Part shown: one piece after another, positions 52,618 to 62,439 of the stretch
Layout: each line of letters starts with the position of its first letter
Numbering within the stretch: position 1 is the stretch's first letter
Assembly: GCA_002747185.1 (NCBI GenBank)
Contig: PDTV01000004.1
Location: forward strand, 1 to 64,000
Length of the DNA: 64,000 bases
Reading direction: 5' to 3'
Source: Candidatus Contendibacter odensensis
GTDB lineage: Bacteria > Pseudomonadota > Gammaproteobacteria > Competibacterales > Competibacteraceae
Program-made: the position numbers and the translations under genes
Notes under the pieces: generated by a model
Database searches by the model: none
Told to the model about the DNA's origin: nothing
Seen by the model: only the letters and a program-made list of their open reading frames with translations

Positions 52618-53370
52618 ATGATCCACGGAGTTTTGCTCGATCTGGAAGGTGTGTTGTACCTCGGTAACTACCCGTTGCCCGGTTCTCGCGAAGCTATTCT
52701 CAGTCTGCGTGCGGCAGGCATTCCGATGCGTTTTGTCACCAATAGCACCCGCTCAACCCGTAGTGCTATAGTTAACCGGCTGGCGGGCATGGGGCTGGAC
52801 GTTCCGGCCCGGTATTTGTTTACGCCGGTGGTTGCTGCTCGCAATTATCTGATTGAACGCAAGTTAAACCCCTATTTATTGGTGCATCCTGATATTTACA
52901 GTGAATTTGCTGATCTGCCCAGGGAGCCACCGAGCGCCATATTGCTGGGTGATGCCGGTGGCCATTTTAGTTATGAAGCACTGAATACTTGCTTTCGATT
53001 GCTGTTAGAGGGTTTGCCGCTATTGGCGATGGGAGCTAACCGCCATTTTCGTGAGGGTGACCCGCTGAATCTCGAGATGAGTGCGCTTGTCGCCGCGCTG
53101 GAATATGCCGCCAGGATGGAAGCCGTCGTGCTGGGCAAGCCATCGGCTGATTTTTTTCAGGCAGCGGTGAACAGTCTTGGCCTGCAGCCACAAGATGTCA
53201 TTATGATTGGTGATGATCCTGAGATTGATGTCTGTGGTGCGTTGGCATCAGGTTTGCGGGGTGCCTTGGTGCGTACCGGCAAGTATCGTCGTGGTGATGA
53301 AAGCAAGGTTGAGCCGCTGGGCGGTCGGGTGTTTGATGATCTTGATGCAGTGGTCGATTACATTCTCTGA
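52618..53370 (+). CDS. HAD-IIA family hydrolase (LHPP-like)
   Basis: 250 residues from the ATG at 52618, behind AGGATAG. DLEGVLYLGNYPLPGSREAI carries the nucleophile Asp with Glu in the DxE position seen in the LHPP/TIGR01458 group; RFVTNSTRSTRSAIVNRL is the second motif, VVLGKPSADFFQAAV and MIGDDPEIDVCGALASGL are the third and fourth. A C2 cap is present. Dephosphorylates a small phosphate ester or phosphoprotein; the substrate is not known. Confidence 0.82.
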   Translation: MIHGVLLDLEGVLYLGNYPLPGSREAILSLRAAGIPMRFVTNSTRSTRSAIVNRLAGMGLDVPARYLFTPVVAARNYLIERKLNPYLLVHPDIYSEFADLPREPPSAILLGDAGGHFSYEALNTCFRLLLEGLPLLAMGANRHFREGDPLNLEMSALVAALEYAARMEAVVLGKPSADFFQAAVNSLGLQPQDVIMIGDDPEIDVCGALASGLRGALVRTGKYRRGDESKVEPLGGRVFDDLDAVVDYIL

Positions 53371-53459
53371 ATGCACGGTTAGGTGTTGCGCTGTTTTGGT
53401 CATTGCAGGAAAAATAACGCGAAACAAGAAGACTCGCTTAATCTGCTATTGGAGTTTCC

Positions 53460-54410
53460 ATGCGTATTCTTTTTCCCGAAATCAGGCCTTATGCAACCCA
53501 ATATTTAGCCGTTGATTCGTTGCATACACTGCACGTTGAGGAATGTGGCAACCCTGAAGGTTTACCGGTGCTGTTTCTGCACGGTGGTCCCGGTGGTGGC
53601 TGTGAGTCATTGCATCGGCGCTTTTTCAACCCACAGCATTACCGGATTGTGTTGTTTGATCAACGCGGTTGTGGCCGATCAACGCCACACGCCGGGTTGC
53701 AGGACAATACGACCTGGCATCTGGTGGCCGATATTGAGACGCTACGTCGGCATTTGCATATTGATCGTTGGGTTGTATTTGGTGGTTCCTGGGGGACAAC
53801 CTTGGCGCTGGCCTATGCTGAAGCCTATCCTGAACGGGTACAGGGACTGATATTGCGCGGTGTTTTTCTGTGTCGTGATCGGGATATTCATTGGTTTTAT
53901 CAGGAAGGCGCCAATCGCTTGTTTCCTGATCAATGGGAGCATTTTGTTGCGCCGATTCCCTCAGCCGAGCGGGATGATTTGCTGCAAGCCTATTATCAGC
54001 GATTGACCGGTGATAATGCCCTGGAACGCTTGCGGGTGGCGAAAGCATGGTCAGTGTGGGAAGGATCAACCCTGACCCTGGAAAGCGATGCGCGGTACGT
54101 TCAACAATTTGCTGAAGCGCATCGCGCCCTGAGTTTGGCGCGCATTGAGTGTCACTATTTTGTCAACCACGCTTTCCTGGAGCCGGATCAACTGTTACGT
54201 GATGCGTATCGTTTGCGCGATATTGCCGGCTATATTATCCATGGACGCTATGACGTGATTTGCCCGTTGGATAATGCGTGGGCATTGCATCACGCTTGGC
54301 CGGAAGCAGAATTAAGGATCATCGGTTCGGCGGGCCATGCTGCCAGTGAGCCCGGTATCGTGGATGCCCTGGTTACGGCTACCGAGCATCTTGCCGGTCA
54401 GCTGGCATGA
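53460..54410 (+). CDS. pip: Prolyl iminopeptidase
   Basis: 316 residues. Alpha/beta hydrolase S33: [20 protein letters not shown] (oxyanion HGGPG), [36 protein letters not shown] (nucleophile Ser in GGSWG), GRYDVICP (Asp) and [11 protein letters not shown] (His). Releases N-terminal proline from peptides in the cytoplasm. Its last four bases overlap dtd, so both are made together. Confidence 0.93.
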   Translation: MRILFPEIRPYATQYLAVDSLHTLHVEECGNPEGLPVLFLHGGPGGGCESLHRRFFNPQHYRIVLFDQRGCGRSTPHAGLQDNTTWHLVADIETLRRHLHIDRWVVFGGSWGTTLALAYAEAYPERVQGLILRGVFLCRDRDIHWFYQEGANRLFPDQWEHFVAPIPSAERDDLLQAYYQRLTGDNALERLRVAKAWSVWEGSTLTLESDARYVQQFAEAHRALSLARIECHYFVNHAFLEPDQLLRDAYRLRDIAGYIIHGRYDVICPLDNAWALHHAWPEAELRIIGSAGHAASEPGIVDALVTATEHLAGQLA

Positions 54411-54859
54411 TTGGTTTGCTACAGCGGGTTAGCGAAGCGCGTGTCGAGGTTGACGGGCATGTTGTCGGTGTGATCGGTGTCGGCTTATTGGTGCTGATTG
54501 GTGTTGAGCGCGGTGATCATGAAGTCCAGGCGGATCGTTTACTGGAACGCTTGCTGGGCTATCGGGTGTTTCATGACGATGAAGGCAAGATGAATCGCAG
54601 CCTCAAGGAGGTCGGCGGTGGTTTGTTGCTGGTGCCGCAATTCACATTGGCGGCAGATACCCGCAAAGGCATGCGTCCCAGTTTTGGCGCTGCTGCTCCG
54701 CCGGCTGAGGGTGAGCGGTTGTTTGATCATCTGGTTGGCAGGGCACAAGGTGTACACTCGCCGGTTGCTACCGGCCGTTTTGGTGCCGATATGCAGGTGG
54801 GCTTGATTAACGATGGGCCGGTGACTTTTTGGTTACACGTAGCGCCGCCGACTGCCTGA
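54407..54859 (+). CDS. dtd: D-aminoacyl-tRNA deacylase
   Basis: 150 residues. [20 protein letters not shown] start, [20 protein letters not shown], and the signature [11 protein letters not shown] (Gly-cisPro motif that lets D-residues in). It hydrolyses D-aminoacyl-tRNA, and also Gly-tRNA(Ala), to keep the code homochiral. The ATGA overlap with pip is a common arrangement. Followed by repeat copy B. Confidence 0.94.
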   Translation: MIGLLQRVSEARVEVDGHVVGVIGVGLLVLIGVERGDHEVQADRLLERLLGYRVFHDDEGKMNRSLKEVGGGLLLVPQFTLAADTRKGMRPSFGAAAPPAEGERLFDHLVGRAQGVHSPVATGRFGADMQVGLINDGPVTFWLHVAPPTA

Positions 54860-54944
54860 AATCAGGTTAAACACGGTTATTTATTGCTATATGTGTTGAT
54901 ACGCTGCCGTGACGTTATGTATTTTTTGCAGGTTTTTTATCCTT

Positions 54945-55034
54945 AGGCGTTACGCAGCTGGCAGGATCGAGCACAGCATATAGTGGTTTGAAACGCATCT
55001 CGCCTGCCAAATGAGCATCAACTGTGTAACTCCT
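54945..55034 (+). repeat. Palindromic dispersed repeat, family 2, copy B
   Basis: AGGCGTTACGCAGCTGGCAGG at the left and CGCCTGCCAAATGAGCATCA, CTGTGTAACTCCT at the right, with the same core GCACAGCATATAGTGGTTT as copy A (8894-8982). Inner arm pair is CAGG/CCTG where copy A has TAGG/CCTA. Between dtd and the ATPase gene. Confidence 0.8.
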
Positions 55035-55103
55035 GATCCTGAAAGCCTTGTCGATTTGCCGGAGTTGGGTTTTTACAGTGTCCTGATGTCGGTGAGGGTC
55101 GGG

Positions 55104-55982
55104 TCACAGGCTGTGCTGACCCACCCAGTCGCGGGCAAATTGCCACGCGATCCGCCCGCTACGTGAGCCACGCTGCAATGCCCATTGCAGTGCGTGATGG
55201 CGGGTGGTTTCATCCAGTCCCGCCGACCACTGTAATTGCGCTAGCCAGTAGCTGACGATAGCGAGGTAATCATCCTGGCTAAACGGATGGAATGCCAGCC
55301 ACAATCCAAAGCGTTCAGACAGTGAAATTTTTTCCTCCACGGCCTCACCATGATGCAGTTCACCACCAATCAGTTGGCTTTCCTGGTTGTCACGCTGATA
55401 TTCCGGCAAGAGATGACGGCGATTCGAGGTTGCGCAAAGCAGCACATTGTCAGGTGCAGCACTGATTGAGCCATCCAGCATCGCTTTAAGCGCCTTGTAA
55501 CCGGGATCATTAGCCTCAAAGGACAGATCATCGCAGTACAGCAGGAACCGTTCAGAGCGCTCAAACAGCGGCTCGACAATCGCTGGCAGCTCGACCAGAT
55601 CCTGTCGGTCAACCTCAATTAGCCGCAAGCCACTCTCGGCATACTCGTTAAGCAGTGCTTTAATGAGTGAGGATTTCCCGGTACCGCGCGCGCCCCACAG
55701 TAATACATTATTGCAAGGTTGCCCTGCTAGAAACTGGCGGGTGTTGCGTACCAATATCGCCTTCTGATGGTCAATCTGGCGTAAATCACTGAGCCGCAAC
55801 CGATGAGGATGTTTCACCGGCTGCAAGTAGCGTTGCTGGCCAATGTGTTGCCAACGAAAAGCATAATATTGGGTGCTATCCAATGGTAATGGTTTGGGCG
55901 GCAACGATGCTTCTAGCCGTTCCAGGACCACATACAGGCGTTCAGCCAGCGACTGCTCAAGGCTCAAATCAATGCGTGCCAT
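55104..55982 (-). CDS. AAA ATPase of the DUF815 family
   Basis: 292 residues. Walker A GARGTGKSSLIKALL (about 97-111), Walker B LLYCDDLSFEANDPGYKALK, sensor-like LLCATSNRRHLLPEY. It lacks protease or DNA-binding domains. The family is widespread but has no settled role. Its start overlaps the end of prc by 14 bases, an unusual but intact junction, so it is probably co-translated with prc. Confidence 0.82.
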   Translation of the reverse strand: MARIDLSLEQSLAERLYVVLERLEASLPPKPLPLDSTQYYAFRWQHIGQQRYLQPVKHPHRLRLSDLRQIDHQKAILVRNTRQFLAGQPCNNVLLWGARGTGKSSLIKALLNEYAESGLRLIEVDRQDLVELPAIVEPLFERSERFLLYCDDLSFEANDPGYKALKAMLDGSISAAPDNVLLCATSNRRHLLPEYQRDNQESQLIGGELHHGEAVEEKISLSERFGLWLAFHPFSQDDYLAIVSYWLAQLQWSAGLDETTRHHALQWALQRGSRSGRIAWQFARDWVGQHSL

Positions 55983-58098
55983 GGGATTTACGATGCATGA
56001 CTACTGTACCCTTGCCATGCTGAAGACTTAACTCTATCAAGTCGGTAACAATGCGGGCGGTTTCGTCCAGAGGTACATCCGGGATCGCGCTATCATCACC
56101 TTCAGGCAGTTCGTCATTATTCTTGATGGGCGCCAATCCTTTACGTGCCCGATAGTGATTCTCACGTGCCCGCTGACGGTTTTCGAGGGTCTGTTTTTCC
56201 TCTTTTCGCTGACTTTCGAGCAATGATACGGTGGTCTTTTCACGTTGTTGGCGAATGAAGGCCAGATCGTTGAGGTAATCCTGATAGTCAGGGTTCTGTG
56301 CCGTCCGTATCCGGTGACGCTCTGTTAGCTTCGGCAACAGCGATGCCAGTTGGCGATTAGCACGATAGCGGGTTGCCTTGATCTCATCCCAGGGCAAGGC
56401 ATTTTTCTGAGCACTTTCGCCGATATCATCGCTGTCAAACATCGAAGGAATGGCAATGTCTGGGTGTACGCCACGATGCTGGGTGCTGCTACCGCTAATC
56501 CGGTAGAATTTGGCGATGGTTATTTTCAACTGACCCAGATTGTCCCGGGTGCGGGTGATGCGATTTAGGTTTATTAGCGTTTGTACTGTGCCTTTACCAA
56601 ATGTGGGGTCGCCTATGATGATGCCGCGCCCGTAATCCTGAATAGCACCGGCAAAAATTTCTGATGCCGAGGCGCTGGCATGATCAACCAGTACCGCCAG
56701 TGGCTTACCATAGATTTGCTCAGGGTCATTGTCTCTTTCTACTTCTATATCACCATAAGTGCCCCGAACCTGTACTATCGGCCCCTTTTTGATAAACAGG
56801 CCGGTCAAGTCAACCGCTTCTTGCAGCGAGCCGCCGCCATTGCTGCGCAGATCCAGCACCAGGCCATCAATTTTGCCGCGTAACTTTTTAAGTAGCTGGC
56901 GAACATCGCGGGTTGTGCTGCGGTAGTTAGGATCACCACGTCGTGCTGCATCAAAGTCGCTGTAGAATGTCGGGATGGTAATAATGCCAATCCGCCGTTT
57001 TCGGCCATCGTGACCTTCATAGGTCTTGATGTCACTTTTGGCGGCCTGTTTTTCCAGTTTTATAGTGTCACGTACCAGGCGCACCTGTTTTTCTGTGGCG
57101 GCTGCGCCTGCCTTGTCAGGCAAGATTTTCAGGCGAACTACCGAACCGCGCGAGCCACGAATCCGCTCAACAACATCGTCAAGCCGCCAGCCAACCACAT
57201 CCAGCCATTCGCCTTTTTCGCCTTGTGCGACCGCGACAATTTTGTCTTTTGGCCGAATTTGCTTGCTCAGGTCGGCAGGGCCGCCTGTGATCAGCTCAAC
57301 AACAGTGACGTATTCATCTTCCATCCGCAGTACAGCACCGATACCTTCCAGCGAGAGACGCATCTGGATATTAAAATTTTCGGTATTGCGTGGTGAGAAG
57401 TAGGCTGTATGTGGATCAAATGCCTGGGTCACTGCGTTCATATAGAACTGAAAAACGTCGCTGCTCTTGAACTGTAACGCCTGTCGCTGTCGGTATTCAT
57501 AACGTTTCTGTAACCGTTCACGAGCCGCGGCCTGGTCCTTGCCCGATAGCAGCAGGCTGAGCATTTCATGTTTTAGCCGTTTGCGCCAAAACTCATCCAG
57601 TTGTTTCGATGTTTTGGCCCAGGCGTCATCTTTACGGTCCAGATCCAGTGATTCGTTAACATCAAAGCGAAAATCCTGATTAAGCATCGCTTGAACTGAA
57701 GTGGTCCGCTCAATCAAGCGGCGTAAATAGGTATTAAAGATGTCGTAAGCCGGACCGAGATCACCACGTCGTAGCGCGTTATCAAAAATATTCCGGTATT
57801 TCTTATTGAATGTTTTGATATCACTCGCCAGGAAATAGGCGCGGCTGAAATCAAGGTCGTTGAGATAAGTGTCCAGAATCAGGGCCGATAAGCGGTCGTT
57901 CAGCTTGCTTTGCCGGTAATGATGTTGTGCCAGCATACTGGCAATGGTGCGATCCAGCGCCAGTTGTCGTGTTTTTGGCTTGATTGGCTCAAAGGTCGTA
58001 TGGGCTGGATCGGCTGGTTTGGCGAATGCTCCCGATAGACTCAACATCAAGAGTAAAGGGAGCCAGGCTAAAGAATCTAGGATTGGGAATCTACGCAT
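55969..58098 (-). CDS. prc: Tail-specific periplasmic protease Prc
   Basis: 709 residues with a signal peptide (SLAWLPLLLMLSLSGAFA). A PDZ domain (about 240-330, RLSLEGIGAVLRMEDEYVTV) precedes the S41 protease: LVLDLRSNGGGSLQEAVDLT, then VLVDHASASASEIFAGAIQD with the nucleophile Ser, and GDPTFGKGTVQTL with the catalytic Lys. A long helical DUF3340-like C-terminus follows. It trims C-terminal tails, including FtsI and MepS in E. coli. The ATPase gene follows with overlap. Confidence 0.93.
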   Translation of the reverse strand: MRRFPILDSLAWLPLLLMLSLSGAFAKPADPAHTTFEPIKPKTRQLALDRTIASMLAQHHYRQSKLNDRLSALILDTYLNDLDFSRAYFLASDIKTFNKKYRNIFDNALRRGDLGPAYDIFNTYLRRLIERTTSVQAMLNQDFRFDVNESLDLDRKDDAWAKTSKQLDEFWRKRLKHEMLSLLLSGKDQAAARERLQKRYEYRQRQALQFKSSDVFQFYMNAVTQAFDPHTAYFSPRNTENFNIQMRLSLEGIGAVLRMEDEYVTVVELITGGPADLSKQIRPKDKIVAVAQGEKGEWLDVVGWRLDDVVERIRGSRGSVVRLKILPDKAGAAATEKQVRLVRDTIKLEKQAAKSDIKTYEGHDGRKRRIGIITIPTFYSDFDAARRGDPNYRSTTRDVRQLLKKLRGKIDGLVLDLRSNGGGSLQEAVDLTGLFIKKGPIVQVRGTYGDIEVERDNDPEQIYGKPLAVLVDHASASASEIFAGAIQDYGRGIIIGDPTFGKGTVQTLINLNRITRTRDNLGQLKITIAKFYRISGSSTQHRGVHPDIAIPSMFDSDDIGESAQKNALPWDEIKATRYRANRQLASLLPKLTERHRIRTAQNPDYQDYLNDLAFIRQQREKTTVSLLESQRKEEKQTLENRQRARENHYRARKGLAPIKNNDELPEGDDSAIPDVPLDETARIVTDLIELSLQHGKGTVVMHRKSHGTH

Positions 58099-58148
58099 AG
58101 GATCGTCTCGGCATAGGCGCGTTGTTGATTGGGTTTGCCAGGGATGCC

Positions 58149-59015
58149 TTAGTCGGTAGTGGTGGTGTACGCAGGAGCGGGCAAAGGATGAACCAGGGTA
58201 ATGTCAGTTGCAACAGGTTGTTTGCCGTTGGGTTCAGCAAGAGTAAATTCAAAGATATGATTGCGTGATGGCAGTTTCATGATGTTGAAGCCCTCCGGCA
58301 GACTGGAGTCGTGGAAAAATGCGGTTCGGTACGGCGAGTCGTCATCACGCGAGTCCGTTTTCCAAAGATAAGGCGACAGTTTGAACAAAAACCGCATAAA
58401 ACCAAAGCTCTTGTTGTCATCATGGTGATAGCAGTAGCCACGCACCCGTGAGTTCATCTCGCCCCATAACAGTGCGGGGCCTTCATCGGTACGTGTTGGT
58501 AACAGTGCCGGGGCCAGATAACCCGATATAAATAAATCTGCTTCCCGACGCAGTTCCTCAGATACATTATCAAAGGCCATTACTTCGACCCGACAGCCCT
58601 TGTTTTGTAAGGCGCGAACAACTTGCACGAAATCACCGTCTCCGGTAACGAGCAATACACGGTCAAGGTTTTCTGATTGCAGCAATACATCGACGGCCAT
58701 ATCAAGGTCGGCATTGGCTTTGCCATAGCGGTTACCGGATTCATCCTGGAGCCACTTGACCCGTTTTTCGATGACTTTGTAACCGATTTCCCGGAGGGCT
58801 GACTGGTAGGCGCGGGCCTTGTTACGATAGGCTATATTGGCTTCAGCACGTTCCTCATCGTAGGATAGATAAACATTTAATCGCAAAGGTTCAGCATGGT
58901 CACGGCAGGCAAACTCGCGCAATATGTCGTACTGCATGCGTTGTCCACCGTTGCGGGAAATATTAGCTGCATCAACGTAAACACCAACTTTAGCATGTGA
59001 TTTGAAATTATTCAT
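58149..59015 (-). CDS. NYN-domain (LabA/DUF88-like) putative nuclease
   Basis: 288 residues. The PIN-like NYN domain covers about 8-165: VGVYVDAANISRNGGQRMQY (first Asp), NADLDMAVDVLLQSENLDRV and LLVTGDGDFVQVVRALQNKG, giving the acidic metal site. The C-terminal part (about 165-288) may be a cold-shock-like or OB domain: GYCYHHDDNKSFGFMRFL. This points to RNA handling. A ribonuclease role is plausible but untested. Stands alone on the minus strand. Confidence 0.8.
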   Translation of the reverse strand: MNNFKSHAKVGVYVDAANISRNGGQRMQYDILREFACRDHAEPLRLNVYLSYDEERAEANIAYRNKARAYQSALREIGYKVIEKRVKWLQDESGNRYGKANADLDMAVDVLLQSENLDRVLLVTGDGDFVQVVRALQNKGCRVEVMAFDNVSEELRREADLFISGYLAPALLPTRTDEGPALLWGEMNSRVRGYCYHHDDNKSFGFMRFLFKLSPYLWKTDSRDDDSPYRTAFFHDSSLPEGFNIMKLPSRNHIFEFTLAEPNGKQPVATDITLVHPLPAPAYTTTTD

Positions 59016-59150
59016 TTTTATCTTGTAGAATTAATAACTTATAGGTTTTTAGCAAAAAGGATTCCATAATCAGGGAGTGAGCGACGTTGGTAAGCTCCTC
59101 CGGCAAATAGCCGCATCCCACGATTTTCTAGGGGGAGGGGAGGCGCTATT

Positions 59151-59243
59151 ATGTCAAAGTTGTGGCGAAGAACTGTAATTCTTTATGTAAGTACCATTAG
59201 TGTTACAAATTTTTTTGCTAATCATGTTGCCTGGTGTGAATGA
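59151..59243 (+). CDS. Possible small membrane peptide
   Basis: A 30-codon ORF behind a strong GGGGAGG site ten bases upstream of its ATG. The product starts MSKLWRRTVILYVSTISVTN, a basic start and one hydrophobic helix, the usual form of small membrane proteins or cut signal peptides. Nothing downstream continues the frame. No homolog known to me. Confidence 0.35.
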   Translation: MSKLWRRTVILYVSTISVTNFFANHVAWCE

Positions 59244-59261
59244 ATGCCTGTTTGCTCTTCT

Positions 59262-59310
59262 CCGGCAGGATGGCCAGGCCTGTTCTGGAGGTGCCTGGCC
59301 GTGGTGCCGG
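59262..59310. terminator. Strong nested hairpin between small ORF and slipin gene
   Basis: CCGGCA...TGCCGG encloses GGCCAGGC...GCCTGGCC. A T-tract is not present on either side, so a Rho-independent end is uncertain. It lies 18 bases after the stop of the small ORF and 21 bases after the slipin stop on the other strand. The remaining parts of 59016-59331 hold no other feature. Confidence 0.5.
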
Positions 59311-59331
59311 AAGGGTTGAACAGATTTCCCC

Positions 59332-60114
59332 TTACGATTGGGGGCCAGTAGGTGGGTTTGGTATTTTTTCCGGCACCAGCAATGGTTTTATCAGATCGAG
59401 CGGAATGGGGAAAACTACTGTTGTGTTGTTTTGGGTGCCAATATCGTTAAGCGTTTGCAAGTAACGTAACTGTAATGCTTGAGGTTGCGAGGCGATGATT
59501 TCTGCCGCTTCGCAAATACGTGAGGCGGCCTGAAATTCACCTTCGGCGTTGATCACTTTGGCACGACGTTCACGCTCAGCTTCAGCTTGTCGAGCGATAG
59601 CGCGAATCATGCTTTCGTCCAGATCGACATGCTTGAGTTCTACATTGGTTACCTTGATGCCCCAAATATCAGTTTCTGAATCCAGAATTTCCTGGATGTC
59701 TTTATTCAGGTTTTCCCGGCTTGCCAGCATTTCATCGAGTTCATGCTGACCCAGTACTGAGCGTAAGGTGGTTTGCGCCAGTTGTCCGGTTGCACTGAAG
59801 TAGTCTTCGACCTGAATAATGGCGCGTTCGGCATCAACCACCCGGAAATAGATAACCGCGTTGACCTTAACCGAGACGTTATCGCGGGAGATAACATCCT
59901 GTGGCGGTACATCCATTACAATAGTGCGTAAATCAATACGCTTCATTTGCTGGATAAAGGGTATGACAATAATCAGTCCTGGGCCTTTGACAGCCTGGAA
60001 TCGTCCCAGAAAAAAAACCACACCGCGCTCATATTCGTACAGGATCTTGAGAGAAACAAAAAGCAGTACAATGACTAGAGAAAGGGCAATAACAGTTGGA
60101 CCAAAAAGAGTCAT
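59332..60114 (-). CDS. Slipin-family SPFH membrane protein
   Basis: 260 residues. Single membrane hairpin ([18 protein letters not shown]), then the SPFH core: [60 protein letters not shown] and a coiled region ([20 protein letters not shown]). Stomatin-like scaffold of membrane microdomains. Its start overlaps nfeD by four bases, the widespread nfeD-slipin pair. Confidence 0.9.
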   Translation of the reverse strand: MTLFGPTVIALSLVIVLLFVSLKILYEYERGVVFFLGRFQAVKGPGLIIVIPFIQQMKRIDLRTIVMDVPPQDVISRDNVSVKVNAVIYFRVVDAERAIIQVEDYFSATGQLAQTTLRSVLGQHELDEMLASRENLNKDIQEILDSETDIWGIKVTNVELKHVDLDESMIRAIARQAEAERERRAKVINAEGEFQAASRICEAAEIIASQPQALQLRYLQTLNDIGTQNNTTVVFPIPLDLIKPLLVPEKIPNPPTGPQS

Positions 60115-61580
60115 GGCAGAGGTTCTCCTTTATGATTATCCAGTGGTGTAACGAACAGTGTTAACCCGTTGCGACCGATGACCTGAACCGGTTGCTCTGG
60201 GGATAATGGCTGTTCAGCATCGACAAGCCAGGATTCGCCGTGTACCCACACGCGGCGGCCATCTGCCATCATTTTGCCGGTGAGCCCGATCAGTTGCGCA
60301 TCACCAGTGACGGCAGGTTTACGGTGATGACGTAGTGTCATGGTCAACAGGCCAATTAAAATTGCTGCACTGGCCAGAGCAAAGCCTGCAATAAAACTGA
60401 GCGGGACGTTATAGCCGGCTGTTTCATCCCATAACAACAACGAACCGGTGATAAATGCAATGATGCCACCAATCCCTAAAATGCCAAAGCTTGGAATAAA
60501 AGCTTCTGCCGCCATAAAGGCCAGTCCTAATAAAAGCAGCGCCAGGCCTGTGTAATTAATGGACATAATTTGAAAGGCAAAGAGTGCCAGCAACAAACAA
60601 ATACCGCCTAATACTCCGGGTATGGCTGTGCCTGGACTAGTGAGCTCGAAAAATAGCCCGTAGAAACCGAGTAACAGTAAAACATAAGCAATCATTGGAT
60701 GGGCAATCAGTGCCAATAGCCGGTTACGCCAATCAGGTGACAGGGTTTCGACATGCAGGTCCTGGGTGATGAGGGTTTGTTTCTGGCCAGCAATCTCGAT
60801 AGAGCGACCTTGAGCTTGCTGTAATACAGCATTGACATCGACTGCAATTAGATCAATGACATTCTTTTGCAAGGCTTCTTCAGCACTCAGGCTTGCAGCC
60901 TCGGTGATGGCCTGTTCTGCCCATACGACATTACGTCCACGCATCTGCGCCAGGGCACGGATATAGGCGCGTGCATCATTCATGATCTTGCGTTCCATTT
61001 TGGAGCCAGCTACCAATGGAGTGGGGTGGTCGTGCTTATGCTTATCCTTTTTAGCCGGTTCAGGTTCAGCCGTGGGTGATTCGGATGCTGGTGTGGTATC
61101 AGTGGCAGGTTCGGTCGATTGAGTGTCGGCTGGTTTAATCGCGGGCTTGTCTTCCGGGGGTTGATTGGGCATTGTTGGCAAGCCGCCGATTTGTACCGGG
61201 GTCGCTGCGCCAAGGTTGGTTGCAGGCGCCATTGCGGCCAAATGGCACGCATAAAGAATATAGGTACCGGCACTGGCAGCACGTGCGCCTTCGGGTGCGA
61301 CATAGCCGATTATAGGGACGGGTGAGGCCAGAATTGCTTTAATAATCTCACGCATCGAGCTGTCGAGACCACCGGGTGTGTCAATCCTTAAGATCACAAC
61401 AGCAGCATTACGGGCCTGGGCTTCTTTGAGGCCGCGAGTAATAAAATCGTGGCTCGCCGGGCCAATTGCACCCTGAAGTTCTAGCAGTAATGCCTTGCCC
61501 GACGAGGGTGCAGGAGCGGTTGCAATTGCATTTGGTACGCTGAAAATCAGAAAGGTTAAAGCGACCACCAAGGTGCGCAT
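60111..61580 (-). CDS. nfeD: NfeD membrane-bound serine protease
   Basis: 489 residues from the ATG at 61580 (AGGAAG site). Signal peptide, then a ClpP-class protease domain: [20 protein letters not shown] and [20 protein letters not shown] with the Ser-Lys type site (AASAG) and an inserted Pro/Glu-rich loop (about 140-200). Four or five membrane helices follow ([39 protein letters not shown]), then an OB-fold NfeD domain ([20 protein letters not shown]). Acts on membrane partners with the slipin. Confidence 0.9.
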   Translation of the reverse strand: MRTLVVALTFLIFSVPNAIATAPAPSSGKALLLELQGAIGPASHDFITRGLKEAQARNAAVVILRIDTPGGLDSSMREIIKAILASPVPIIGYVAPEGARAASAGTYILYACHLAAMAPATNLGAATPVQIGGLPTMPNQPPEDKPAIKPADTQSTEPATDTTPASESPTAEPEPAKKDKHKHDHPTPLVAGSKMERKIMNDARAYIRALAQMRGRNVVWAEQAITEAASLSAEEALQKNVIDLIAVDVNAVLQQAQGRSIEIAGQKQTLITQDLHVETLSPDWRNRLLALIAHPMIAYVLLLLGFYGLFFELTSPGTAIPGVLGGICLLLALFAFQIMSINYTGLALLLLGLAFMAAEAFIPSFGILGIGGIIAFITGSLLLWDETAGYNVPLSFIAGFALASAAILIGLLTMTLRHHRKPAVTGDAQLIGLTGKMMADGRRVWVHGESWLVDAEQPLSPEQPVQVIGRNGLTLFVTPLDNHKGEPLP

Positions 61581-62135
61581 AATGGCTTCCTGTCGATAGT
61601 GTTGCAAAAATTTATAAGGTATATGTTTTTTAAGGTGGAACTGTTAAGCGTATCTTTATTGAATATGCCGGGCCGATAAAGTAATTATACCACTAATTGT
61701 TGAGGCTGGTTGCAATAAAATCTGGCCGGTGTTGATGATTTTCCACTCGTAGTTTATTAAGGCTTCAGGCGCTCTATCACAGATTCATTGGTTTGACGAC
61801 CCTATCCGGGGAAAGCTGCATAGTGAAGTGGTGTCATTTTCCTCAATTGGCTATGCTGAACATTATGTGAAGTTAGAAGCATTCGTGCTACAGATGGCCG
61901 CATGGAAATAAATCTTGTTTTGTTGGTTCACCGTAACGAATGACTAAGTACCTTGGGAAAAATGAGTTGAATCGTATGGTATACAGTATCATTCATGTTG
62001 CTCAATTATACACTAAAACTTATAGGGGCTCTATATAAATTATTAATAGACTCTTGATTTTTGTGGAGATATAAAAGTACGAACGCCGGATAATTCGACT
62101 ATGTAGGTAATTATTGGAGAGTGTTCAACTAAAAA
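61581..62135. other. Long spacer upstream of nfeD without a clear gene
   Basis: 555 bases, A/T rich. It holds the nfeD promoter at its left side. A stretch at about 61765-61910 has an uninterrupted plus-strand frame with coding-like text (IHWFDDPIRGKLHSEVVSFS, EHYVKLEAFVLQMAAWK) but no start codon, so it may be the 3' remnant of a lost gene. No other feature seen. Confidence 0.3.
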
Positions 62136-62242
62136 TATAGCATAAACACTATAAATTAAAACAATTCATAGTGATAATTTGCGCGTTAAAACAGATGGAT
62201 ATAGTGGAACCGGTTAATCAGGTTTAATTGGTTCCGCTATAG
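62136..62242 (+). repeat. Two-hairpin dispersed repeat, family 1, copy 4
   Basis: TATAGCATAAACACTATAAA on the left, right arm TAGTGATAATTTGCGC, then TATAGTGGAACCGGTTA with TAATTGGTTCCGCTATAG. The left arm matches copies 2 and 3 while the right resembles copy 1, so this copy is a decayed or recombined form with a poorer first stem. Confidence 0.8.
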
Positions 62243-62269
62243 ATAAGAAAGTTTTCTGATAGTGTTGAA

Positions 62270-62352
62270 AGGTGCCTGGTTTTCCGCTTTCGCGGCAATG
62301 ACAGGGCTGGTTGGTACGTCGTCGTCATGCCCGCGCAGGCCGGCATCCAGCA
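62270..62352. repeat. REP-like element of inverted GTCAT..CGCG pairs
   Basis: GGTTTTCCGCTTTCGCGGCAATGAC followed 20 bases later by GTCATGCCCGCGCAGGCC and GGCATCCAGC. It matches the common proteobacterial intergenic repeat built on GTCATTCCCGC..GCGGGAATCCAG, in inverted halves. No function is known; it often lies between genes as here, just downstream of rimI. Confidence 0.55.
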
Positions 62353-62439
62353 AGGTCACCTTTATCAGTATTTTTGTCATTGGCTACAAAGGCTATTTAT
62401 AAAGTTGATATAGTCTTGAGGGGTTTTAATGTCTGTTTG

